This document shows, piece by piece, positions 23,201 to 33,995 of a stretch of 63,609 nt of DNA. The stretch comes from Phallus indusiatus (lineage: Eukaryota > Basidiomycota > Agaricomycetes > Phallales > Phallaceae), in assembly GCA_027605045.1 (NCBI GenBank), contig JAQFWX010000182.1:1-63609 (forward strand), written 5' to 3'. Below the pieces are notes generated by a model. The model worked only from the letters and a program-made list of their open reading frames with translations. It did no database searches and was not told the DNA's origin. Each line of letters begins with the position of its first letter. The first letter of the stretch is position 1. A program made the position numbers and the translations under genes.

Positions 23201-24503
23201 GATAACGACAAGTCGGAAAGTTTGTACGTGAGATGAATGCATGTAATTACAAATGTATATGAACGTCACTCTGATGATGATGATGATGATGATGAGCAAC
23301 GAGAGTACCGGAATTTGAAGTTAGTCAAGGACGCTACATATTCCGGATTTTTAAGGAATTCGTGATTTTTAGGTTTTTCGCCGTTGAGCGTTTGTCTCAA
23401 CGAGAAACTAAACGAGATCCAGGGCGTGGTAAAAAAAAACGTCGCTAAATTTAGGAACCATGCCATTTGCAGTATCGGGATATGAGATCGACTCATCAAT
23501 GCTACTTGTTCCAGTTAACCATCAATATCGTGTCAGATTGTACGCATACGGTCATAATCGTATCAAACTACAAATCAAATCTCATACGGCATATGTGTAC
23601 AAGATGATGTTGCTTTCGGCGATGGTATGATGGCAATTTGAAGTTCAGTTCAATTCAATGAGCTTCGGGTAGAGACGCTTTTCTTCTGAAATAGAGTTGA
23701 AGCATTATCTTGACTGCATTAGATAGAGAGGTGGATTCGGGAGGGTTTCGATTGAGCGGCCATTGCCTTTGCTAAATTTTCGGATTTCCGCAATAATCGC
23801 CAATTTGAATTAATTATATCGTTTGTAATTGAAACTCATAGAGAGTTGACAATGTCCCAACAGTTCCATCCAGGATTTTAAAATTGACGTCATATAACAA
23901 TTTCGCAAGAATTGTCAAGCCTGTTATTAAAACAGAACATTGTTCCTCGCCTTTGTCGAAGCAGGGTACATCGAGCTTTATAATGTTGCTATTTATAGCC
24001 CGTTAATGCTTCATCTGAACTACAATTGAAAGGGAGCCATGCTCAATAGTATCAGATGACAGGCTTGACCTCGTGTGAGCGCATTGAAGAACAGATTTTG
24101 ATCACGTATCCATGTCGTTGCGTGGCGGAGAATGACAGCCGGAGGAAAGAGATGTATTGAAAATAATCATGTGGCGATTTCTTATTCGTCGAATGTTTTT
24201 GAACTAGGAGTTCGCGATCGTAGCTGCTCTTCTTAACAGAGAGCATATTAAACCGCTAGAACCTGAGGAGTATTGATTGTATTGCCACCCTGCTGCTATG
24301 CACATGGGATCGAATATCATCTTTCGGCGAATGTTCTATCATACGCAACCAACGCACATGAACTACGGTTCATGAATTGCGGGTATCCGGAGCCCTTTGA
24401 GAGAGGTTCTTTACGCCGATGTTTTGTGGCCTTCTTCTCTCATTTGGATTCTCATTTAAACCTCTTGTCTAGAGATCAAATAATTCTGCTGGCCATTCTA
24501 CTC
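23201..24503. other. Intergenic between MFS and GH17-like genes
   Basis: About 1.3 kb. Contains a trinucleotide microsatellite near its left end and AT-rich sequence around 23810-23930. No ORF with recognisable content. An in-frame open stretch runs from about 24273 into the GH17-like gene but has no domain signal and probably represents 5' leader. Confidence 0.45.
23272..23295 (+). repeat. (TGA)n trinucleotide microsatellite
   Basis: Eight consecutive TGA/GAT units just downstream of the MFS stop codon, in the presumed 3' flank. Confidence 0.85.
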
Positions 24504-25805
24504 ATGGTCCCATTTGCCTTCTTACTGTTGTTTTCCGTCTTGTTGAAGGGTGGGTTTGCTGCAGGCATTCCTCGAAGTCAGTCGGAAGGAACAGAGTCGA
24601 CTTGCTTTCCGTTCAAGGGCGCTACTTTAAATGGCCTAAATAAACCAGCTTTAAGTAGAGAAGAATGGTGGTGTCCAGAAAAGCTGCAATATGGCTTCAT
24701 GGGGTAGAAAAAAACTGTTTTTTCCCTCCAAAGATGGCTTCCTAATACCCCTATTAGCTTTAGCTACCCTATGGAGGCGGATAATTGTACTGATCCTAGC
24801 AATTTGTTCCCTAAGATCAATGCCGATTTTCAACGGATGAAGTATGAGTTTGGAGCGAGTATGGTTCGGATTTATGCACCACAGTGTCGAGAGGTATCGG
24901 TATGGGAAAACCTTCTCAAAGCTGGGATTGCCAACAATATGTAGGTTGATTATTGACTTATGTCCACCGAGTACGATACAAAGCTTTTGATCAGGGCAGT
25001 ACTGCCTCAAGTTTGGTGGGGATTCGAGGCTAACCAGAGCCTTTGGAAGTTGACTGCGGACTCGATTGTGACTCTCCTATCGGACCCCGTGCATGGACCG
25101 GTTGCTCCCTATGTTTTCCATTCTATTGCGTTTGGGTCGGAACCCATCGGGGATGATGTAGATGGAGGGCCAACTCAGTTTACAGCGGACTTGATAGCGT
25201 TCAAGCAGCGTATAGAACCGTTCAAGATCCCGGTGACTATCTCGGAAGACTGGGATCGCCCAGGTATAATGAGTAATCAAAATTGGACTGGTCTGGGACC
25301 TGTCGGGATGGAAATTGCTCCTGTTATCGACCTTGTGCATGTGCACAGTACGTGAACATGTATAGCTAAAATGTTTGAGACACTGACCACTTTCAGTTAT
25401 GCCTTACTACCACGCGGATATATTTCCCACTTCTGCCACCGTCTGGCCGTATTTTGAGACCTATATACCCTTTTTACAGAAGTATATACCTGGAAAACCC
25501 ATCCTAATTTCGCAGGTGCGCACGTCAAATTTATAGCCATCGCTGTATAGTTCTGACTGGTCCAATGAAAGACCCTTTGGGCAAGCTTTGAAGGCGGAAG
25601 CCACGACCGTGGATTTGGTAATCCTGGAGAGAACATTGGCAATTTCACGTTATATTGGGATATAATCCAGAGTAAATGCGAATACTTCAAGGAACATTTG
25701 ATTGGTTGGTTCGTCCATACATATGATGATTCTCAGGAGCCGGGACTGGGTATGATCAACGATTCAGGGCAGTTGAAGATGAATTTCAACCCTCCGCGTT
25801 GTTGA
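24504..25805 (+). CDS. Secreted GH17-like beta-1,3-glucanase family protein, nucleophile apparently replaced
   Basis: Exons 24504-24703, 24758-24940, 24995-25347, 25397-25515 and 25572-25805 give 362 aa. The chosen ATG starts a signal peptide (MVPFAFLLLFSVLLKGG FAAG). The core reads as a GH17 barrel: YGFMGFSYPME, MVRIYAP, NNMAVLPQVWW, SIAFGSEPIGDD (position of the acid/base Glu), PVTISEDWDRPG, IDLVHVHIMPYYH, and KPILISQTLWASFEGG. In GH17 enzymes the segment corresponding to LISQTLW is normally L-(I/V)-T-E-T-G-W, the Glu being the nucleophile; here the codon is CAG (Gln), directly before an intron. Such proteins act in cell-wall glucan turnover or, if inactive, may bind glucan. Activity is doubtful. 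Confidence 0.72.
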
Positions 25806-26013
25806 AGCTGTAATATAGTTGTAATTTTTTTGAATAAACCTGATACGGATGGCCGTGGCTGGTCAAGGTCAATGAGGCGCGCTGCGTACGCGTGCGCGTG
25901 ACAAGGCGACCGATTGTGACATTGGCGCGGAACACTGGGCAAATTGTGGTGATTGCTCTGCCTTTACCTATCTCTATTCCCGAGTTTTACTTCATATATG
26001 TTTTGATATTCCA

Positions 26014-28762
26014 ATGGAAGACGAAGCGAAACCAGAAACCTCGCTGTCAGTTTTAGCCCCCGAAACTAATCCATGGTCGTCTATACCCACTGACGGCTAC
26101 GACGATCCGGGAGCTCCAGACACGTCACTTCTGCCATCTTATGTTCCTTCTGACGAATCTAATGAACATAATATTCAAACTGATACTAAATCTGCTGAGC
26201 TCTCCCAAACATCTCCTGACCCTTCGGTGCTGAAAGAATTCGATCCATTGGCGTCAATAAACGACACCCAGGAAGCGTGGGCAGCCGTAGAAAGTCACCC
26301 TCCTTCTCCTTCTCCACAAGCAACGGAAAGCAGTCAAAATCGAGAGACTGTTACACCCTCAGAACCCGTTAAACAATCCCGAGCCTCGCTTACCCCGGTC
26401 CAAACTACCCCTGCCTTCATAGCCTCTATTCCCTCGTCCATTGCTTCTTTTGCAAAAAACCTCGCAATGTCTCCTAAACGTTCTATTACACCCCCATTAC
26501 CTCCACCTCCGAGGTCTTCGTCCCTACGTCACGGTCACCATAGTTCTCTCCCTGTTAACGTACTTTCGTCAGCTGATTCCGAGACTGCTTTTCCACGAAA
26601 AACACCTCAGGAAACAACTCAGCCTGTCGGAACCTCAAACGAACAAGACAGCGATCAGTCAAAAGCAGATTCAACATTTGATTTTCAAAAGTTTTTGGAT
26701 CAGATGAAGTCTAGAGGTGCCGACCCAATCGCTAAATACTTACGAAGGTATAAACATGCTAATTTATATTGAGTTGTAACTTACACTTGTTTCTATGAAG
26801 CTTCCTTTCAAACTTCGCCAAGAAAACCTACACAGTCAAAGAACAGATTAAAGTTATTAATGATTTTCTAAACGTATACGATTCATCATTTATCTCCTTG
26901 TCCAAGACTATTAATACAATTTCCCAGTTTATTGCCGATAAAATGCGTACTCTGGAGGGATCGCCATGGCAGCATGCAACACAGCAGGAATTCGACCATG
27001 CCTTAGACGCCATGGAAAAGCTGGTTATGAATCGACTCTATGAATTGTATGAACGGTTCAATCTCCGTATTTTTTTATTGGAGTCATGAGCTTATAACAG
27101 TACTTTCCAACCAATGCTACCCCCGGCGTCACGTACTACTGATGACATTGAACGAGATCATGTTTTACGGCAACGAATCATGCTTTTTGGTTGGTTGATG
27201 CCGGAACACCTTGATATACCGTTTAAAGATCTTAATAAGTCGGAAGAGATTAAAGGATTTTTAGAGTTCGCTCAACAGGGTTCATTTACCATTTATGCGC
27301 CTTGGATCTCCACTAACTACTTCGCTCTTAGAGTTATTAAAGGTTAACCATTACAAAGCACCTCGTGATAAATTGATCTGTATATTGAATTGTTGCAAAG
27401 TCATCTTTGGTAAGAACGCTTTGTTGTTGTAAGACGTGGTTGCGATCTAACAGCTATGTCTAGGTCTCATTAGACACCTCAAATTATCGGAAGGAGCCGA
27501 TTCTTTCCTTCCCATTCTTATCTACATTGTCCTTAAATCTAATCCGGACTACCTACTAAGCAATGTTGAGTAAGTCGGTTTTTAGTTATTTCACGGCATA
27601 CCTAACGACAACGACAGGTACATAAATCGATTTCGACGCCAGGATAGGCTTCAAAGTGAGGCAGGGTACTATTTATCAAGTTTGGTATGTCAAGATTACT
27701 ACTTTAACCCGGATTGTTTGCGAATTTTCATAGATGGGTGCGGTCTCGTTTATTGAGACAATGGACCACACCTCTCTTTCAAACATAACTCAAGAAGAGT
27801 TCGAAGAGTATGTTCAAGATTCACAGCTTCATTGTTTTAATACTTTTCTAATAGTATATTAGGAAGGTTGAGACAGCCATCGAGAGCTTGTCGATTGATC
27901 GCATACCAACACCGCCCAGTGCTGTCCCTTCTACCACCCAAGTGAAATTGCCTTCGGGTGCCCCCATCAAAGCCACACCTTCATTAGTAGGAGAGGAAGC
28001 CGCCAAGCCGCTCTCCCTACCGATGCCAAATCCTGGGGGCGCGACAGGATCATCCTCACAATCATTAGGTGAAGATACCCGGCGATTCTTTCAAAAAACA
28101 TCCGATACAATTTCAAAGCCATTGACAACTATCGGCCGCATATTCAGCGACATACTTGACGATCAACGGCTATCACGAAATAATAATGATGTTATGACCC
28201 CGGATCGCATACCACGTACACCTCCCCCACCCTTCCCAGCTGACTCGTTCTCACATAGTTCTACTGTTGCAGCTCCTGATCAGGGTGTACATACACCTGT
28301 AGGTGATTCGGCTTATCAAGCTCCAATTCAGACCCCATATAAGCCACGAGTGCGACCCGCCCATCTCAACTCATCCAACCGCTTGTCTACTGCCTCTATT
28401 GATAACACGCCAACAGCACGGGGACTAATTCCTCCAAATCAAGCATCATTACTTCAATCAAGACGGTCGACGCCGTCTCCTTACCTTCTCGGACGTCCAG
28501 TCCTTCTCCTGGGTTTTTATACGCCGGCACTCCTCCCCATTCATCTAGAATGCCGACCCCAACTTTGGACTTGGGCGCGCTTCAGGATGAGATCGACCGT
28601 GCTCATGCGGCTGCTCAAACTGCTGCTCGTGAAACGTTAAAGCAAATTTTCCCATCTGTTGATATTGAAGTAGCAGATATGATTCTGGAAGCTAATAATG
28701 GAGATTTGGGTCGAAGCATTGAAGCATTGCTAGAGATTAGTGGACAACATAATGCATCTTAA
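26014..28762 (+). CDS. Vps9-type Rab5 guanine nucleotide exchange factor with CUE domain
   Basis: The N-terminal 220 residues are Ser/Pro/Glu-rich. The helical bundle and VPS9 domain follow over several exons: FDFQKFLDQMKSRGADPIAKYLR, FIADKMRTLEGSPW, HVLRQRIMLFGWLMPEHLDI, ELLKVNHYKAPRDKLICILN, DSFLPILIYIVLKSNPDYL and YYLSSLMGAVSFIE. A long disordered linker leads to a C-terminal CUE domain (ETLKQIFPSVDIEVADMIL, then GDLGRSIEALLEIS), which binds ubiquitin. Yeast Vps9 activates Vps21/Ypt51 on endosomes and couples ubiquitin to cargo sorting. Near 28466-28500 the frame changes: either a 35-nt GTCGAC...CCAG intron or a one-base deletion joins the linker to the CUE exon. Confidence 0.85.
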
Positions 28763-28891
28763 TAGTCAATACCCCTAGTACAATATGTAAGATATATACA
28801 GTGCAACACATTAACGCAGACATACATAGTAATACAATTTTCATTTATCCATTGCACAATTGCACGATCATTAAATTGAGAAGTACAGAAA

Positions 28892-29714
28892 TCAGGACCG
28901 AGCTCCCAGAGCCTCTTCTGCTTCCATCGCCCATTGTTCCATTCGGTCTAAAGGTAGGCTCTCAACTTCGGCAACCATCTTTGACTAAAATGAGCAAAAA
29001 TATCGCAACAGAGTATAGGACACTTGCCTCGTCCAGATTGTCTAATCGACTAATTATGAGCGCCTCTAACTCGTCTCTTTGGTGCTCATTCAGTTCTAAC
29101 TGCGCGATTGCTTGCTCGTTTTCATTCGTACTCTAATCTCATAATAAATGTCACGACATTCATTTGTTTGAAGACAGCGACTACCTTTTCTATTTCGGCA
29201 AGAAGTCGGTCACGTTCTTTTTCTAGCACGGGAACGGTACGTGCATAAACGGCCGCGCGTGGGTCCAAATTCCCAGTCCATATATCGCGTCTTTTTGAGC
29301 TGGAATCAGTTTGTTGCGCATCGATGACTACATCGTGTAAGATATCGGTAGCTTCTGCAACACTGTTTTCAGTGAGCAGCGCGTCGGTTCTTTGCTTCAA
29401 CGCACGTTCGTGTCAGGAGAAAAACGCGTGATGTTCCAGAAAATAACTAACCTTAGTGCTTTCAAAAAGTCTTTCAGACAACTGTGTATGTAAATCTTGA
29501 GATTTGGCCGGGAATTCTTCGCAGTAAGTAGGGAAACAGTCTTTAAAATCGTCATATCTTGAGAAATGCCAGGTGTTCAGTAGATCGACATCATTTCAAG
29601 GACTTGAAACTATACCAACGTCCACTGCGACGCTGCGCTGCGCATTGCAAGCTGTAGAGCTGAGTAGAAGTTTCTGTATCTTTTGCTGGAGCCTGGTTCG
29701 GTCACCGTCTCCAT
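28892..29714 (-). CDS. Kinetochore protein Nnf1/PMF1 (MIND complex)
   Basis: Exons (minus strand) 29714-29626, 29557-29452, 29394-29185, 29132-29028 and 28978-28892 give 198 aa in phase. Motifs fit Nnf1: RYRNFYSALQLAMRSAASQ, then YDDFKDCFPTYCEEFPAKSQ, LHTQLSERLFESTK, and QRTDALLTENSVAEATDILH; the rest is coiled coil (ERDRLLAEIEKSTNENEQA, RDELEALIISRLDNLDE). Nnf1 pairs with Mtw1/Mis12 at the inner-outer kinetochore junction. The fourth intron (29027-28979) has a GCAAGT donor, a GC-AG intron. The start could be further upstream: an ATG overlaps the first codon of the opposing gene, but no spliceable connection was found. Confidence 0.75.
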
Positions 29715-29789
29715 CTGTTGTCCACGCACTTGCGAAATGGTTTCTCGTTGGGATGATGACTAAGCAGCATTCTTTACCGCTCATCCGAC

Positions 29790-32700
29790 ATGGATGTTCC
29801 AAATGCCCCCACTACTAACGATTCCGGAACAAGAAACGATGGGCCAAGACAGAACAGGAGGTAAGTATTATTCTCTGGAAAACCAAATGTGTCTCAAATT
29901 GTTCATAGCTCGCTGTCCTCTTTGTTATTCGTCCTATTCATGTTCTTTTTGATGACCGGAGGAGGCTCGGACGATAATGTTGCCGCGACAAAGAATTACT
30001 ATCGTGAGTCTATGCCTTTTCTGGACTCAACATCGTTCTGAAAATTTTTGTAGGACAATCATTAGAGTCCTTGAAATCACAAAGAGAGGATTACGCTGCC
30101 TGGTTGAATGGCACTAGTACCAACTTCACTATGGTTCGTGTTACTCTTACTATAAATAATAGTCTCAAAGGACATCGTTCATTTTCAATTTTAAAGCCCG
30201 AACACGATATTGCTCTAGATCCATTTGTTGAAAAAATTCTTAGCCCGATCACTGACTCTGCAGGTCCTATATCCTATTACCGTAATATATCAGGATTTTT
30301 CAGTGGCCCCTCCACTTTCTATAATGCGTCTTCTTTGAACGATACCAACATTTCAACTAATTCTAGTGCATATTCCGAATGGATACCCTTCGCAAAATCA
30401 TTTTTTGGCGATGTCAACATGTCCGACGCTACGGAACGATCAAAACAATTCGAATGGTCAAGATTGTCCAAGGTGGCAATAACTATTGTCGAGCTGCGTG
30501 ATTCTCAAAACGATCTTCACCAAGATTTGGTTTTTATGCAGGTTTGTTAGTTCGACCCATGGAAGTATTACACTTCTCAAACTCTTGTCGAAATAGGGTA
30601 AAGCGGACTTCACAACCACAGAGGATGCCGAAATAAGAATGCACCTCGATGGGATTCATATGACGGAAAGCGGCGAATTCGTTGGACTTGCAACTCCATT
30701 TGGGTGATTAATTACACTTGCTCCAGTCAAACCAAGTCTCATCCCTATACAGACAAATGTCAGACATCAGGACACTGCCCTCTCTCGTATCTAACAGCGT
30801 CAAAAATGAAACCCAAGTAAAAGTAAAATCTGAACTGGAGAAACGTATTGAAAAGGTGAAATCGATGATTGACAATGGGTCGCCGGACGAAGAACGTTTG
30901 AAAGGTTGGAGAATGCTAACCTGTGATTTGTTACCTGTCTCATGTTTCCTTCAGACGAATCCGAATCAGTACATTGTCAATTTTCGTTTCATTTTCAGTT
31001 GAGGCCTGCCCATGTAGTTTCCGGTTTACTCGAAGAGCTCGAAACAGAGCTCGAGAACCCCACTGGGTTATCTACAATTCCTTCACCACCGCTTTTGTTG
31101 GACAGTGCCTTTATCAGTAAACCATGCGGGATATTTGTTGAGAATAAAGGGATGAAGGGGCTGAAGTACGTTTGTACCACGAATAAATTACCTTTCCTAA
31201 TTCTGTCTCAGATTACAAAAATTTTGGCAAAAGGCCACAACCTGTGAGTTCATCCCTTCAGGTTCATGTTATAGTGATGATTTAATTGCCATATATAGAT
31301 GCAGGATATGCATTTGTTTTATACCTTGGACTTCTCGTGTTACTCATGCGTCAAATGGAATCACCTATTGGAAGAACATCATCAGGCATTTCTCGAATAT
31401 CTCGGTGGACCATGATAATTCAAGCAACTGCAGATGCTATCTCTTTTATTGGCGTATGTTGAGTTGTTCCTTATAGTATACATCATTTGTCACTTCTTAT
31501 ATTGTAGCATCTGACGTTTGGAATATTATTTTCCGAACATCGCTCGTCCCTTTCCCTTCTTGCCCCGGGATTTCTGGCATGCATGCTGTGTGTCTATGAA
31601 ATGGTATCTTTTTTATGAATTGATGTCAAACCTTGCATATTGATATAAACTCGTCAGCGATATGCCGTCTTAATCAAACATGTTCAAGGCCCTGAAGACC
31701 TGGCTTTGATGGAAAGGGGAAATACTCAACAAAATAATAGACCCGGTAACGGTTCCCAAACTGCGCCCGTAGCTGACAATGGAAACGAATCACGACAGAC
31801 GTCCTTGTTTGAGATGTTCAAGGTCTATTTTCGACTTGTGACCCGTTCTTGTAAGTCGACCTTTCTGCAATCATCGGCTAATTAGAATTGAACTTATATC
31901 AATATCAGGGTTTTTTATTTTGATATGCATAATACTTTTTTTCGATATCTTATTGACGTCCGTTGTAATGCTTGTATTTGTTGGATGCGTATACTCTTCT
32001 TTATGGATACCCCAGATTTACCGGTCTGCAGTAAGAGGATCAAGGCCCGGGTTAAGCATGGAATATATAATCGGCGGAAGCCTGGGCCGATCATTTTTTG
32101 CTTTATGTAAGTTTTGTTGTATTCATAGACGGTTGCATTTACATGCTATTCGTTAGATATTTTCGGTTGTCCAGAAAATGTTCTAGGAGTGCAGGCTTCT
32201 CGTGCGTGTGGTGTAATATTGAACTACTTTTCTCTTCAATTTTTTTTAGGCTGGGCTTACTTTAGTGTCTTCTTGTTGCTTCTTCAAGTCGCCATAATTC
32301 TCTGTCAAGAGACATTTGGTCCCTCATTCTTCCTCCCGCAAAGAGTAAAGGGCCTTTAATATTTACTCACACAAGTACTCTGCTGACTCTTTCGTTCTTC
32401 CCTGCAGTTAGTTGTTGCTCAACCATACGACTATCACCCGAATATTGCTCTCCCTGACGCTGAAGCTCCCAAGCAAGCTCTCAGCGACTGCGCGATTTGT
32501 ATGGAACCTATTGTTATCCAACACGACCCCCTCGCCTCTGTCCCGTCTAATCTACTCCGAGGCAACAACGTCCGAACTCGCAAAGAATACGCCTGGGCTC
32601 CTTGTAATCATGTTTTCGTAGGGTGCTTTTATTAAATTACTAGAATTCAGCTGATCCCTCCCTAATAGCATTCCACCTGTCTGGAACAATGGCTAGCCAT

Positions 32701-32801
32701 CAAGGTACTTCTTAACTTTAGGTTTGAATCTATCATCACTGCCTAACTCGTTTTTTTAGAACGTTTGTCCTCAATGTCGCCGTCCGCTACCACCGCTGTA
32801 G
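29790..32801 (+). CDS. Transmembrane RING E3 ubiquitin ligase, Tul1/Dsc1 family
   Basis: Exon 1 is 29790-29860 and splices to 29909-30003, then 30054-30541; this gives a first TM (SLSSLLFVLFMFFLMTGGG) and a large luminal domain with many N-glycosylation sites (NGTS, NISG, NASS, NDTN). A 49-nt intron at 30704-30752 joins LATPFG to QMSDIRTLPSLV. The second half has about six further TMs (AFVLYLGLLVLLMRQ, DAISFIGHLTFGILF, FFILICIILFFDILLTSVV) and a C-terminal RING-H2 finger: CAICMEPI, CNHVFHSTCLEQWL, CPQCRRPLPPL at the stop. Tul1/Dsc1 works at Golgi and endosomes in membrane-protein quality control and, in many fungi, SREBP cleavage. Confidence 0.85.
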
Positions 32802-33995
32802 ATCATACCACTGTATCTCTAGCTCTGTTTACCTAAGTTACCCAAGCAATACCTCGATATGGGTTGTAGCAAACATATGTTTATTCGCATTATCATGATT
32901 ACATTTAAATACCTTGTCCATAATCAAAAGAACGACAATAGATTCCTTCATGCGTCTCTCGATCCAAGGTACAGAATCAAAACCAACGTTGAAAGGAATG
33001 AATGGCGAGTTATAAGGGCTTCATAAACACACACAGTTTAGACTCGAGTGTCTAGAGTTTTCATTAAGTTTGGGCTGCAAGATGTACGTCCGTGAAGACA
33101 AGGGACCAGTATCTAGTTCTAGTGCAAATTTTGTGAGACCAAGATTCACCTGAAAATCTTAATGTGGCCTTCGCTTGCCATTAGTTTCACAAAAAAGTAA
33201 AGCTTATCGTTAGACGAAGTGCCTCAAAACCCACATCCTCGGGATTAGTTCTCCATTTAGTTTACTCCAAGGTGCAAAAACATTAAAGCAGAAACTAAAT
33301 GGCGTTATCGGCGAAATCGACAGTAGTGGAGAAGGCGAAAGGGTCACAGTGGCACCTTTTTCGCTTACCCTCGGAAATTGCAATTCGATGGCGACCCATC
33401 TTGTGTATCATCGTCGAGTGATCTTTTTGCGTTTGACTATACGAAAAGAAGTATTTGAATGACGCAAAACAAACGATATTGAATTCATCCATGATGCATA
33501 ACTTGTACGTACTAGCCTCAGGTTAGAAAAAAGAATTGCCAATTGATACTTTTTCAAGTTCACTTGCTTATAGGTCTTAGAGTGCATCAATGGTCATTAA
33601 TATTCAATTAGGCGTATTATATCTTGACGCATTGGGAACGTTCAATAGAGGTGTTTGAAAAAGAAATATACTATCTCCTCGTGCTGGGACACATGACTCG
33701 ATGATTGCTCTGGCAGGCGTGTGCGACGCCAGAAAAGGCTGGTGCGAGAGTTCACATCAATTTAGACGTTTACGGCTTGCGGAATGCACGCAAATTTCGA
33801 AATAGAAGTGCAAAGGACTAATATTCACGCGGTTTGCATCCCAGTTGCGTAAGGTGTGTATGATATATTCCCACTGCCTCAGCTCAATATCTGCGTGGAA
33901 GAACGGTCGAATCCAGTCGGGATGATATTTATCAACGATATCGCTCTATTTTAGATTCCTTCCCGCATTCGCCTTCTCCTCATTCTTTCAGTGAT
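32802..33995. other. Intergenic, no gene seen
   Basis: About 1.2 kb between the Tul1 gene and the second MFS gene. Short ORFs on the minus strand (33295-33590) show no motif or splice logic. The last 100 bp before 33996 is pyrimidine-rich, consistent with a fungal 5' UTR. Confidence 0.45.
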
